Program-made: the position numbers and the translations under genes
Shown: positions 41,123-50,150 of the stretch, piece by piece
Position numbering within the stretch: position 1 is the first letter of the stretch
Layout: every line of letters begins with the position of its first letter
Notes under the pieces: generated by a model
Database searches by the model: none
Told to the model about the DNA's origin: nothing
The model's input: the letters and a program-made list of their open reading frames with translations, nothing else
Assembly: GCA_902469555.1 (NCBI GenBank)
Contig: CABRDB010000032.1
Location: forward strand, 1 to 55,050
Source of the DNA: an uncultured Collinsella sp.
GTDB lineage: Bacteria > Actinomycetota > Coriobacteriia > Coriobacteriales > Coriobacteriaceae
DNA: 55,050 nt
Reading direction: 5' to 3'

Positions 41123-41159
41123 AAAAAAGAACCCGCCACCGGATGTGCCGGTGGCGGGT
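41123..41159 (-). terminator. rho-independent terminator of purL
   Basis: On the minus strand ACCCGCCACCGG pairs with CCGGTGGCGGGT around a 5-base loop, followed by TCTTTTTT. It lies about 40 bases after the purL stop codon and just before the start of the EamA gene. Confidence 0.92.
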
Positions 41160-41196
41160 GTTGTTACCCGAAGGGATTGTACCCGATGGGAAAGGT

Positions 41197-44100
41197 TTAA
41201 GCGAAGTAGGCCACGCCGCTCTCAAAGATCGGCATGAACTTATCGCCGGGGACATGCTCGGGCACGTTGCGGTACAGGTTGTCGCCGCGACGCTCGGCAT
41301 GGCCCATCTTGCCCAGGACGCGGCCGTCGGGGCTCGTGATGCCCTCGATGGCGAGTGCGGAGCCGTTGGGGTTGACGGAAAGGTCCATGCTGGGCTTGCC
41401 GTTCTCGCCCACGTACTGCGTGGCGACCTGGCCGTTGGCGATCAGCTGGGCGAGCACTTCGTCATTGGCGACAAAGCGGCCCTCGCCGTGGCTGATGGCG
41501 ACGGTGTAGGGGTCGTCCAGGCTGCACTGCGACAGCCACGGGGACAAGTTGGACGAGATGCGGGTGCGCACCAGACGGCTCTGGTGGCGACCGATGGCGT
41601 TGAACGTCAACGTGGGCGCATCGGGCGTGGCGTCGACGATGTCGCCGTAGGGCACCAGGCCGAGCTTGATCAGGGCCTGGAAGCCGTTGCAGATGCCCAG
41701 CATCAGGCCATCGCGGGCCTTGAGCAGGTCGCGGACTGCCTCGGTGACCTCGGGAGCGCGGAAGAACGCCGTGATGAACTTGGCAGAGCCGTCGGGCTCG
41801 TCGCCGCCCGAGAAGCCGCCGGGGATCATAACGATCTGGCTTGCACGGATGCGGCGGGCAAGCTCGTGGGTGCTCTCGGCGACGGCCTCGGGCGTGAGGT
41901 TGTTGATCACGAAGGTGTCGGCCTCGGCACCGGCGGCACGGAAGGCGCGGGCGCTGTCGCACTCGCAGTTGTTGCCGGGGAACACGGGGATGATCACGCG
42001 CGGGCGGGCGATCTTGGCGCCGCCGTACACGTGGATATCCTTGGCGCGGAAGTCGATGGTCTCGACCTCGGGGGTCTCGCCGGCGCTGCGGTAGGCGAAG
42101 ACGCCCTCGATGCCGCTCTCCCAGGCCTCCTGGAGCTCGGCGAGCTCGATGACCTCGGAGCCGGTGTCGATGACATAGCCCTCGACGGTGGTGCCCAGGG
42201 GCTCGACGACAACGCCGTCGGCGACCTCGGGCAGCTCGGCGTCCTCGGCGAGCTCGACGATAAAGCTGCCGTAGAGCGGGGTGAAGAGGCTCTCCACGTC
42301 TACATCCTCGGCAAGCTCGATACCGATCTGGTTACCGACGCACATCTTAAAGAGGCTCTCGGCGCCGCAGCCGTAGCCGGGCGTGGATATGGCCAGGGCG
42401 TTGCCGGTAGCAGTGAGCGCCTCGACGGCGTCAAACGCGGCGAGCAACTGCTGGGCGTCGGGACGGTAGTCCTCGCCATAGGTGGCGGGGGCGATGCGGA
42501 CGACGCGGTGCGTGAGGCCCTTGAACTCGGGCGAGACGGCGCGGGCGGCCTTGCCCACGGCGACGGCGAAGCTGATCAGGGTCGGCGGAACGTTGAGCTC
42601 GCCGGTCTCGTCCTCAAACGAACCGCTCATGGAGTCCTTGCCGCCGATGGCGCCGGCACCCAGGTCGACTTGGGCCATGAGGGCGCCCAGGACGGCTGCC
42701 GTGGGCTTGCCCCAGCGCTCGGCCTCGGTGCGCAGACGCTCGAAGTACTCTTGGAAGGAGAGGTAGGCGCGCTTGTGCTCAAAGCCGGCGGCAACGAGCT
42801 TGGCGATGGACTCGACCACGGACAGGTAGGCGCCCGCAAACTGGTCGGCCTCCATCAGATAGGGGTTGAAGCCCCATGCCATGGCGCTCGCCGTGGTGGT
42901 CTCGCCGTCCACGGGGAACTTGGCGACCATGGCCGAGCTTGGGGTGAGCTGCGTCTTGCCGCCAAAGGGCATGAGCACGGTCGCGGCGCCGATGGTGGAG
43001 TCGAAGCGCTCGGAAAGGCCCTTGTTGGAAGCGACGTTGAGGTCGGTGACGAGCGAGGTCATGCGCTCGGCGAGCGTGGTGCCGGCCCAGCTGGGCTGCC
43101 ACACGCTGCGGGCACAGACGTGGGCGACCTGGTGCTTGGGCGCACCGTTGGAGTTGAGGAACTCGCGGGACAGATCGACGATGGCGACGCCGTTCCATGC
43201 CATGCGCATGCGCGGCTCGGCGGTAACCTCGGCGATAACGGTCGCCTCCAGGTTCTCCTCGGCGGCGTAGCCCATGAACTCCTCGACGTCACCGTCGGCG
43301 ACGGCGCAAGCCATGCGCTCCTGGGACTCGGAGATAGCGAGCTCGGTGCCGTCCAGGCCGTCGTACTTCTTGGTCACGGTGTCCAGGTCCACGTACAGGC
43401 CGTCGGCAAGCTCGCCCACGGCGACTGAGACGCCGCCGGCGCCAAAGTCGTTGCAGCGCTTGATCAGACGGCAGGCGTCGCCGCGGCGGAACAGGCGCTG
43501 CAGCTTGCGCTCGACCGGGGCGTTGCCCTTCTGGACCTCGGCACCCGAGGTCTCGATGGACTCGGTGTTCTGGGTCTTGGAGGAGCCGGTGGCGCCACCG
43601 ATGCCATCGCGGCCGGTGCGGCCGCCCAGCAGGATGATCTTGTCGGTGGGGGCGGGGCACTCGCGGCGCACGTGGTTTGCCGGGGTAGCGCCCACGACGG
43701 CGCCGACCTCCATGCGCTTGGCCACGTAGCCGGGGTGATAGAGTTCGTTGACCTGGCCGGTGGCAAGGCCGATCTGGTTGCCGTAGCTGGAGTAGCCGGC
43801 GGCAGCGGTGGTCACGAGCTTGCGCTGCGGCAGCTTGCCCTCGAGCGTCTCGGAAACCGGGACGGTGGGGTCGCCGGCGCCGGTGACGCGCATGGCCTGG
43901 TACACATAGCTGCGGCCCGAGAGCGGGTCGCGGATAGCGCCGCCCACGCAGGTGGCGGCACCGCCGAAGGGCTCGATCTCGGTCGGGTGGTTGTGGGTCT
44001 CGTTCTTAAACAGGAACAGCCAGTCCTGGTCCTCGCCGTCGACATCGACCTTCACCTTGACGGTGCAGGCGTTGATCTCCTCGGACTCATCGACATCGGT

Positions 44101-44943
44101 CATGACGCCGGTCTTCTTAAGATACTTGGCGCCGATGGTGCCCATGTCCATGAGGCAGACGGGCTTGGCGTCGCGGCCGAGTTCGTGGCGCATCTCCATG
44201 TAGCGGTCGAAGGCTTGCTGCACCACGGCGTCGTCGATCGTCACGTCGTCCAGGACGGTGCCGAAGGTGGTGTGGCGGCAGTGATCGGACCAGTAGGTGT
44301 CGATCACGCGGATCTCGGTGATGGTGGGGTCGCGGTCCTCATCGCGGAAGTACTGCTGGCAGAAGGCGATGTCCGCCTCGTCCATGGCAAGGCCGCGATC
44401 GGCGATAAAGGCGGCAAGGCCGGCCTCGTCGAGCTCGCGGAAGCCGTCGAGCACCTCGACGGGCTGGGGCTCGGGGGTCTCCATGTACAGCGTCTCGGGC
44501 AGGTCGAGCGAGGCGATGCGCGCCTCGACGGGGTTCACCACGTAGTGCTTGATGGCCTCGATGGCGGCTTCGTCCAGAGCGCCCGAGATGATATAGACCT
44601 TGGCGGAGCGCACGGCGGGGCGCTCGCCCTGGCTGATGAGCTGCACGCACTCGCTGGCGGAGTCGGCGCGCTGGTCAAACTGGCCAGGCAGGAATTCGAC
44701 GGCAAAGACGGCGCCATCGCTTGCGGGGAGCTCGTCGTAGGTCACATCGACCTGGGGCTCGCTAAAGACGGTCGGCACGCAGGAGCGGAAAAGCTCCTCG
44801 TCGATGCCCTCGACGTCGTAGCGGTTGATGATCCTCAGGGCCTCGATGCCCTTGATGCCGAGAATTTCGGTCAGCTCGCCCTTGAGCTGCTGAGCCTCGA
44901 CGTCGAACCCGGGTTTCTTCTCCACGTAGATACGAGAGACCAT
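41197..44943 (-). CDS. purL: phosphoribosylformylglycinamidine synthase, single-chain PurL with fused glutaminase
   Basis: It catalyses the fourth step of purine synthesis, FGAR to FGAM, using ATP and glutamine. The 1248-residue chain is the large form in which PurS-like, synthetase and PurQ-like parts are fused, as in many Clostridia, Bacteroidetes and Proteobacteria; separate PurS/PurQ/PurL would be half as long. Seen in order: TYWSDHCRHTTFGT, KNETHNHPTEIEPFGGA, MRVTGAGDP, DFGAGGVSVAVGELADGL, then the C-terminal class I glutaminase with FPGNNCECDSARAF, MIPGGFSGGDEPDG and the nucleophile in LGICNGFQAL. ATG 44943 follows AGGAAGGCAGG. It is divergent from the antiporter gene. Confidence 0.96.
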   Translation of the reverse strand: MVSRIYVEKKPGFDVEAQQLKGELTEILGIKGIEALRIINRYDVEGIDEELFRSCVPTVFSEPQVDVTYDELPASDGAVFAVEFLPGQFDQRADSASECVQLISQGERPAVRSAKVYIISGALDEAAIEAIKHYVVNPVEARIASLDLPETLYMETPEPQPVEVLDGFRELDEAGLAAFIADRGLAMDEADIAFCQQYFRDEDRDPTITEIRVIDTYWSDHCRHTTFGTVLDDVTIDDAVVQQAFDRYMEMRHELGRDAKPVCLMDMGTIGAKYLKKTGVMTDVDESEEINACTVKVKVDVDGEDQDWLFLFKNETHNHPTEIEPFGGAATCVGGAIRDPLSGRSYVYQAMRVTGAGDPTVPVSETLEGKLPQRKLVTTAAAGYSSYGNQIGLATGQVNELYHPGYVAKRMEVGAVVGATPANHVRRECPAPTDKIILLGGRTGRDGIGGATGSSKTQNTESIETSGAEVQKGNAPVERKLQRLFRRGDACRLIKRCNDFGAGGVSVAVGELADGLYVDLDTVTKKYDGLDGTELAISESQERMACAVADGDVEEFMGYAAEENLEATVIAEVTAEPRMRMAWNGVAIVDLSREFLNSNGAPKHQVAHVCARSVWQPSWAGTTLAERMTSLVTDLNVASNKGLSERFDSTIGAATVLMPFGGKTQLTPSSAMVAKFPVDGETTTASAMAWGFNPYLMEADQFAGAYLSVVESIAKLVAAGFEHKRAYLSFQEYFERLRTEAERWGKPTAAVLGALMAQVDLGAGAIGGKDSMSGSFEDETGELNVPPTLISFAVAVGKAARAVSPEFKGLTHRVVRIAPATYGEDYRPDAQQLLAAFDAVEALTATGNALAISTPGYGCGAESLFKMCVGNQIGIELAEDVDVESLFTPLYGSFIVELAEDAELPEVADGVVVEPLGTTVEGYVIDTGSEVIELAELQEAWESGIEGVFAYRSAGETPEVETIDFRAKDIHVYGGAKIARPRVIIPVFPGNNCECDSARAFRAAGAEADTFVINNLTPEAVAESTHELARRIRASQIVMIPGGFSGGDEPDGSAKFITAFFRAPEVTEAVRDLLKARDGLMLGICNGFQALIKLGLVPYGDIVDATPDAPTLTFNAIGRHQSRLVRTRISSNLSPWLSQCSLDDPYTVAISHGEGRFVANDEVLAQLIANGQVATQYVGENGKPSMDLSVNPNGSALAIEGITSPDGRVLGKMGHAERRGDNLYRNVPEHVPGDKFMPIFESGVAYFA

Positions 44944-45127
44944 TGGTTCCTGCCTTCCTGATCGGTTGGGCGTACGGTACGGTATGCGGCAGCGGTCGGT
45001 TTGCGGGGTCTGCCCTGCGGTCGCCTTGAGCCACATGTTTGTAAACCTCACTATGATACGACAGCTCGCGGCGCGTTGAGGACGGCGAGGGTGCTACAGT
45101 GAAGCGCAAACAAGAGAAAGGCATCAC

Positions 45128-46690
45128 ATGGCATTCGTTTCGCTCGCCATCATCGCACTCGTGGCCTTTGCGAGTCCTTTTATCGCCTCGGCGATTCCCG
45201 GAAAACCCGTTCCCGAGACGGTCTTTTTGCTCGTGCTCGGCGCGGTGCTGGGACCCCATATGCTCGGCGTCATCCATGTAGATGCTGAGGTCTCGCTTGT
45301 GTCCGAGCTGGGCCTGGCCTTCTTGTTCCTGCTTGCCGGCTTTGAGATCGACCCCAAGAGCATCACGGGCGTCGAGGGGCGCTACGGCTTGGCGACGTGG
45401 GTCGTCACGTTTGGTATCGCCTGGCTTGCCGTGCGCTTTACCCCGTGGTTCTCAGTCAGTCATTTCGACGGTATCGCCGTGACGCTTGCCCTCACTTCGA
45501 CGGCGCTCGGCACGCTCGTGCCCATCATGCGTGAGCGCTCGCTCACTGGCACGCGTGTGGGCGACTCGATTCTCGCGTATGGCACCTGGGGTGAGCTCGG
45601 CCCTGTGCTCGCCATGTCGGTGCTGCTGTCTGCCCGCACTGGCATCCAAACGCTCGTAATCCTTGGCTTGTTTGCGGTGGTTTGCGTGTTGCTGGCTGTG
45701 GTCCCAAGCCGCTCCAAGCGTGTCGGCAGCCGCTTCTTTGCGTTTGTCGAGGAACGCGCCGATACCACGTCGCAGACCTTCGTGCGCCTGACGGTGCTCA
45801 TCCTGGTCACACTCGTGGCGTTCTCGGCCGTCTTTGATCTCGACATCGTGTTGGGTTCTTTTGCCGCCGGCTTTGTCTTGCGCTATATCATCCCCGAGGG
45901 CAACCATACGCTCGAGACCAAGCTCGATGGCCTGGCCTACGGCTTTTTGATTCCGGTATTCTTTACCGTATCGGGCGCAAAGATCGATCTGACGGCCGTG
46001 GCGTCGCGCCCGGGTCTGCTCGTGGGCTTTATCGTGGCGTTGTTGATTATTCGTGCCGTGCCCATTCTTATTTCTATGAGCATTTGTCCTGCGACGCGCG
46101 ATGTGTCGGCGTATGGTCGCATTACCGTGGCCCTGTACTGCACCACGGCCCTGCCGATCATCGTTGCCGTGACAAGCGTTGCCGTCAACGCGGGCGCGCT
46201 GTCGCAAGATATTGCGTCGGTCATGGTCGCTGCCGGTGCCATCACGGTGTTCTTGATGCCGTTGCTCGCGCAGCTCTTCTACCGCGTGGTCGACGCCGCG
46301 CCGGTCGCCGCCGTGGCAGAAGTTGCCGAGCATCCATCCGATGCGCTCGACATCCTGCGCGCCCATCACGATTTGGCGAGCCTGCTCGCACGTGAGCACG
46401 AGCTGCTGACTTCGCATGGCCATGGTCGCGTATTCGAGGGCTTGCCTACGCTCGATACGATTGCCGAGCGTCTTTCCGCCGAGGCGGCGAGCGGCCACAT
46501 CGATGCCCGCATCGTGGACGCGGCGCATCTTCTTGCCGATAAGACCTATGGTGATGAGGTCGACCCGTCCGAGCTGACCCCGCGCGAGCGTCGCCGCCTG
46601 GAGCGCGCCAAGCTCGCCGTGCGCGAATACCGCCGCCGCATGTTGGAGCTCTATGCAAGAGAAGAAGCCGAGGACGACGACGGCAAGTAG
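45128..46690 (+). CDS. CPA2-type cation/proton antiporter (KefB/NapA-like)
   Basis: The 520-residue protein has about twelve membrane helices in the first 390 residues. It shows typical CPA2 landmarks: PGKPVPETVFLLVLGAVLGP, ELGLAFLFLLAGFEIDPKS with the conserved acidic pair, ALTSTALGTLVPIMRER, and the ion-site segment FAAGFVLRYIIPEG. The cytoplasmic tail (about 395-520) is charged and helical but lacks a TrkA-N nucleotide-binding domain. It probably exchanges Na+ or K+ for protons. ATG 45128 follows AGAAAGG. It converges on the SDR gene across the 62-bp repeat array. Confidence 0.88.
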   Translation: MAFVSLAIIALVAFASPFIASAIPGKPVPETVFLLVLGAVLGPHMLGVIHVDAEVSLVSELGLAFLFLLAGFEIDPKSITGVEGRYGLATWVVTFGIAWLAVRFTPWFSVSHFDGIAVTLALTSTALGTLVPIMRERSLTGTRVGDSILAYGTWGELGPVLAMSVLLSARTGIQTLVILGLFAVVCVLLAVVPSRSKRVGSRFFAFVEERADTTSQTFVRLTVLILVTLVAFSAVFDLDIVLGSFAAGFVLRYIIPEGNHTLETKLDGLAYGFLIPVFFTVSGAKIDLTAVASRPGLLVGFIVALLIIRAVPILISMSICPATRDVSAYGRITVALYCTTALPIIVAVTSVAVNAGALSQDIASVMVAAGAITVFLMPLLAQLFYRVVDAAPVAAVAEVAEHPSDALDILRAHHDLASLLAREHELLTSHGHGRVFEGLPTLDTIAERLSAEAASGHIDARIVDAAHLLADKTYGDEVDPSELTPRERRRLERAKLAVREYRRRMLELYAREEAEDDDGK

Positions 46691-46703
46691 TCGATACTCT
46701 CTC

Positions 46704-46938
46704 GGGGAAGCCGCGTCCCGCTTTGAAGGCTCGGAACGGGATGTGGTTTCCGAAACGGGGGCCGTTGGGAAACTGTGTCCCGGAATGGGCGCTCAGAGTG
46801 GGATGCAGTTTCCGCGAGAGATCCGTTGCGGAAACGGTATCCCAGAATCGGCGTTCAAAACGGGGCGCTCTTTCCGAAACATGGCCCTGAGGGAAGCTGC
46901 GTCCCGGTCTGAGTCGGAATTCCGGGACACAGCTTCCC
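46704..46938. repeat. four-unit tandem array, period about 62 bp, of alternating inverted motifs
   Basis: Forward motifs of the type GGGAAxCxGxGTCCC start at 46704, 46767, 46830 and 46891, a spacing of 61-63 bases. Between them and after the last lie reverse-oriented partners GGGAxxCxGxTTCC at 46738, 46800, 46863 and 46924. Spacers of 16-18 bases are partly conserved (GGCGTTCAAAAC, GGCGCTCAGAGT and similar). Each unit can fold into a hairpin, or pair with any other unit. No cas genes are near and the spacers are not unique, so it is not CRISPR. Confidence 0.82.
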
Positions 46939-46948
46939 TTTCAAACAG

Positions 46949-46993
46949 AAGAAGGCGCGCTGCCTGCAGTTGATGCAGACGGCGCGCCTTCTT
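46949..46993. terminator. bidirectional terminator between the antiporter and SDR genes
   Basis: AAGAAGGCGCGC (46949-46960) pairs with GCGCGCCTTCTT (46982-46993), with an inner CTGCA/TGCAG helix, and a T-rich stretch follows on both strands. Confidence 0.85.
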
Positions 46994-47035
46994 TGTTGGA
47001 CTATGTTGAGGCTGGGAGCTGAGGCTTGTGGTCCC

Positions 47036-47785
47036 TTAAGAGCGGGCGGCTCCGTCGACGGGGAGCACGGCGCCCGTGACGTAGGAGGACATGTCGCTCG
47101 CCAGGAAAACAAAGGCGTTGGCGACATCCTCGGGCTCGCCCATGCGACCCAGCGGAATGGTGGCGACGATGGGCTTAATAACCTCTTCAGGCAGGTTGGC
47201 GACCATGTCGGTTTTGGTTACACCGGGTGCTACGGCATTGACGCGAATGCCCATGGGGGCGAGCTCGCGCGAGAGCGACTGGACCATGCCGTTGACGGCA
47301 AACTTGGACGTTGGATAGCCGACGCCAGAGGGCTGGCCGTACTTGGCAACCATCGAGCTCGTGGTGGTGATGGTGCCGCCGTGGCCGGCCTCGGTCATGA
47401 TCTTGGCGGCAGCTTGGTGGCCATTAAAGACGGCGACGACGTTAAGGTCCATGACCTTTGCGAACTCCTCGGCCGTGTAGTCCAAGAGGGGTGAACGCTG
47501 GGAGATACCGGCATTGTTGACGACCGTGTCCAAGCCGCCCATGTCGGCTGCAGCCTGGGTAAAGGCCTCGGTCACGGCTTCGAGTGAGGTGAGGTCGCAG
47601 GAGCGGCCCCAGACCTTGGCGTCGGGATAGGCGGCTGTCAGCTTCTCAACGGCCGCATCGGCGGTCTCCTGACGCGAGCCAAAGACGGTGACGGCGGCGC
47701 CTTCCTCGATAAAACGGCAGGCGATGGCATAGCCGATACCGCGCGTGCCTCCGGTGATGATTGCTTTCTTGCCCTCGAGCAACAT
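47036..47785 (-). CDS. short-chain dehydrogenase/reductase, BaiA-like (possible 3alpha-hydroxysteroid dehydrogenase) or FabG-like
   Basis: The 249-residue protein is a classical SDR: cofactor loop TGGTRGIG (11-18), NNAG at 90-93, and catalytic Ser144, Tyr157 and Lys161 (GYPTSK). From memory it resembles BaiA, the bile-acid 3alpha-hydroxysteroid dehydrogenase of Clostridium scindens, in length, catalytic numbering and phrases such as DLTSLEAV, EEFAKVMDLNV, VFNG, SGVGYP, VAPGV and RMGEPEDVAN. BaiA has FGET after the second strand, favouring NAD; here it is FGSR, which suggests NADP. A FabG-like oxidoreductase role cannot be excluded. ATG 47785 follows AGAGGAAA. It is downstream of hom, beyond the hom terminator. 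Confidence 0.8.
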   Translation of the reverse strand: MLLEGKKAIITGGTRGIGYAIACRFIEEGAAVTVFGSRQETADAAVEKLTAAYPDAKVWGRSCDLTSLEAVTEAFTQAAADMGGLDTVVNNAGISQRSPLLDYTAEEFAKVMDLNVVAVFNGHQAAAKIMTEAGHGGTITTTSSMVAKYGQPSGVGYPTSKFAVNGMVQSLSRELAPMGIRVNAVAPGVTKTDMVANLPEEVIKPIVATIPLGRMGEPEDVANAFVFLASDMSSYVTGAVLPVDGAARS

Positions 47786-47934
47786 GGTATTTCCTCTCAT
47801 CGCGGGCGGACATTCGCAGCACAGCGTAGCCGTAACTGGAATCGGCCGTGTTTGCATATCGGTGAACGGTAGCCCGCGTTACCGATGAGCGGCTCGCGCA
47901 AATGTGCTCTGCCGTTGTGCTTAGGGCAGGAGAC

Positions 47935-47968
47935 AAAAGGGCTCCCGTCCCGCATCGGACGGGAGCCC
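47935..47968 (-). terminator. rho-independent terminator of hom
   Basis: On the minus strand GGGCTCCCGTCC pairs perfectly over 12 bp with GGACGGGAGCCC, followed by TTTTGTC. It lies about 32 bases beyond the hom stop codon. Confidence 0.92.
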
Positions 47969-47999
47969 TCAAAGCGTGTATTGCTAGGCGAGCGTTGAG

Positions 48000-49343
48000 C
48001 TAGTTCGCCATGACGCCTTCGGTCCAAGCCTCAACGTCCTCGATGCGCAGGACGTTGGCGACCTCGGCTACGCAGTCGACGCTGGCAAGCTCGGCGGTGG
48101 CAGCCTGGACGTCCTTCTCGAGCGCGCGGTGCGTCAGGAAGATGACCGAGCAAGTATCGCTGGCGCCCGACTTGCCGTCCTCGACCTGGTTGATGAGCGA
48201 GATCGAGATGTTGTGCTTGGCAAAGATGTCGACCGTCTCGGACAGGGCACCCACGCGGTCGGCGACCTTCAGGCGCACATAGTACTTAGTCTGGAGCTCG
48301 TCCATGGGCTTAAAGGCGAGGTTGTGACCATAGGGCTCAATCTCGGGCAGCGGAGCCACGCCGCGGCTGATCTGCTCGGAGAGCGACAGGATATCGCCCA
48401 CGACGGCGCTCGCGGTGGGGAAGGAGCCTGCGCCGGCACCGTAGAACATGGTCTCGCCCACGGCGTCGCCTACCACGTAGACGGCGTTCATGGCGCCGTT
48501 GACCTTGGCGAGCATATGGTCTGCCGGGATGAGCGTGGGATGCACGCGAACGTCGACGCCGGCGTTGGTGTTGCGGGCGATGCCCAGCAGCTTGATGGTG
48601 TAGCCGAGCTCGCGGGCCTGGGCGATATCCTCGGCACCGATGGTGCGGATGCCCTGCTGGTACACATCGTCGGTGGTAACGCGGGTGCCAAAGCCGATGG
48701 AGGCGAGGATGGCTGTCTTGCTGGCGGCATCGAAGCCGTCGACGTCGGCGGACGGGTCGGCCTCGGCATAGCCCTTTGCCTGTGCGTCGGCAAGTACGTC
48801 GGCGTAATCGGCGCCCTCGGCGTCCATGCGCGACAGGATGTAGTTGGTGGTGCCGTTGAGGATGCCGGCGATGGTCAGGATCTTGTTGCCTACCAGGTCG
48901 TGCTCAAGCGTGCTCACGATGGGGATGCCGCCGCCGCAGCTGGCCTCGCACTTAATCTGCACGCCGCACGCGCGCGCCTTCTCGGCAAGCGTCTCGACGT
49001 GACGGCCCAGCAGGGCCTTGTTGGCAGAGACGACGTGCTTGCCGTGCTCAAAGGCAGTGGTGAAGATCTCGGTTGCGGGATGCTCGCCGCCGATCAGCTC
49101 GACGACGATGTCGACGGCGGGGTCGGTTGCGACATCGTGCCAGTCACTCGTAAAGGCCTCGCGCTCAATGCCTGCTGCCTCGGCCTGCTCCCAAGCAAGC
49201 GCGCAGGCGCGGGTCAGCTTAAGGTCGATGCCGTAGGCTGCCAGGTACTCATCGTGGTGGCTCTTGATCAGACGGGCCACGCCGCCGCCGACGGTTCCCA
49301 GACCGATCAGACCGACGTTCACGGTGCGCATGGGTTCGCTCAT
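48000..49343 (-). CDS. hom: homoserine dehydrogenase with C-terminal ACT domain
   Basis: It reduces aspartate semialdehyde to homoserine on the route to threonine, methionine and isoleucine. The 447-residue length is that of the monofunctional ACT-containing form. Seen: NAD(P) loop GLIGLGTVGGGV, VSANKALLGRH, LTIAGILNGTTNYILSRM, AQAKGYAEADPSADVDGFDA with the catalytic lysine/aspartate region, FYGAGAGSFPTASAVVGDI, and the ACT domain from YYVRLKVADRVGALSETVDI on, which gives feedback control by threonine in relatives. ATG 49343 has AAGGAGC upstream; ATG 49331 is a weaker option. Confidence 0.95.
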   Translation of the reverse strand: MSEPMRTVNVGLIGLGTVGGGVARLIKSHHDEYLAAYGIDLKLTRACALAWEQAEAAGIEREAFTSDWHDVATDPAVDIVVELIGGEHPATEIFTTAFEHGKHVVSANKALLGRHVETLAEKARACGVQIKCEASCGGGIPIVSTLEHDLVGNKILTIAGILNGTTNYILSRMDAEGADYADVLADAQAKGYAEADPSADVDGFDAASKTAILASIGFGTRVTTDDVYQQGIRTIGAEDIAQARELGYTIKLLGIARNTNAGVDVRVHPTLIPADHMLAKVNGAMNAVYVVGDAVGETMFYGAGAGSFPTASAVVGDILSLSEQISRGVAPLPEIEPYGHNLAFKPMDELQTKYYVRLKVADRVGALSETVDIFAKHNISISLINQVEDGKSGASDTCSVIFLTHRALEKDVQAATAELASVDCVAEVANVLRIEDVEAWTEGVMAN

Positions 49344-49537
49344 AGATAGCTCCTTCGTGCATCTTATGGATGGATTAACCGCTTAAAGGTTGAGTGCATT
49401 CTAGCGTGAAGTGCGGGCGCGTGCTTGCCTGGCAGCGGGAGCAGCACAAAACGCCACCCCCGAAACGCTGCGGAAACATTGGAAACACGCTCGCTACAAA
49501 CGGAACTCCGTAACAAACTGTCAACGTTTGCACCATA

Positions 49538-49881
49538 AGGTTTGCTTCACCGACCCCACCATGGGCACCAGCGCCGCGAAGTTCTTGGCCGAGAAGTATA
49601 CGGACGCCAAGGTCGCCCTGTTCTACAACTCCGGCGATACGTACAGCTCGGGCGTTGCCGACGCCTTTGCCGAGCAGGCCAAGGCGTCCAAGCTTGATAT
49701 CGTTGATACCGAGACCTTTAAGGACGATTCTTCCACGAGCTTTACCAACCAGCTCACCAAGGCCATGCGCAAGATCAAGATCGAGGGCCTGACGGGCGAG
49801 CTGACGTGGAACGATGAGGGCCAAGTCGAAAAGCCCGCTACGGCCTATGTGATTCAGGACGGCAAGTACATCGCCGCCTAA
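49538..49881 (+). pseudogene. remnant of a second livJ-type substrate-binding protein gene
   Basis: The frame reads VCFTDPTMGTSAAKFLAEKY and LFYNSGDTYSSGVADAF, then SFTNQLTKA, matching livJ codons about 159-234. It then jumps straight to MRKIKIEGLTGELTWND, matching the livJ C-terminus, and ends DGKYIAA. So the first 158 codons (signal peptide and first lobe) and an internal stretch of about 123 codons are gone, while the frame is kept at the internal junction. No start codon with a ribosome binding site precedes it. It is the remains of a tandem livJ duplicate. Confidence 0.85.
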
Positions 49882-50150
49882 GTGCATATAACGAGACCGG
49901 TGGGGCCGTTTTATTCAGGGCGGGGACGCCTGTAACAGAACGGAAACATTACTTTCACACAATAAAGTGGCTAAACTGCATAAACCGACAGAAATACGCA
50001 TGATTATGGATAAATGAACAAATCAAAAGAAAAGTTGAAATAATCGCCACTTTCCTTAACTAAAGCGTCTAGTATTTTGCGAACGCCGAACACGGCGAAG
50101 GATGGCCTGTCGGGTAACCGAAACCCGACGAGATTTGAGAGGAGAGCCGC
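49882..50150 (+). promoter_or_regulatory. AT-rich leader and control region of livJHMGF
   Basis: These 269 bases are far more AT-rich than the rest of the window. Two hairpins lie near the gene: CGCCG/CGGCG at 50084-50097 and GTCGGGT/ACCCGAC at 50109-50129, just before the ribosome binding site GAGAGGAGAG. TAGTAT at 50070-50075 is a possible -10 box. A long structured leader suggests transcriptional or translational control by amino acid supply, but no T-box or leader peptide was identified. Confidence 0.5.

Larger units (their letters stand above)
46691..47035. other. 345-bp convergent intergenic region occupied by a repeat array and a terminator
   Basis: Between the antiporter stop and the SDR stop there is no credible gene. 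The region is filled by the 62-bp tandem array at 46704-46938 and the bidirectional terminator at 46949-46993; the last 42 bases show nothing. Open frames crossing the array lack ribosome binding sites. Confidence 0.75.

Noticed and set aside
40882..43428. An 848-codon open frame on the plus strand opposite purL
   Set aside because: It lies antisense to a clear purL gene, is Gly/Leu/Ala/Asp-rich without domains, and results from the third-position GC bias of purL.
43672..44961. A 429-codon plus-strand frame opposite the start of purL
   Set aside because: A shadow of purL codon bias; composition rich in Gly, Val, His and Asp with no recognisable domain.
46704..46938. The 62-bp array considered as a CRISPR array
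   Set aside because: Repeats alternate in orientation, spacers are short and partly conserved, and no cas genes are present.
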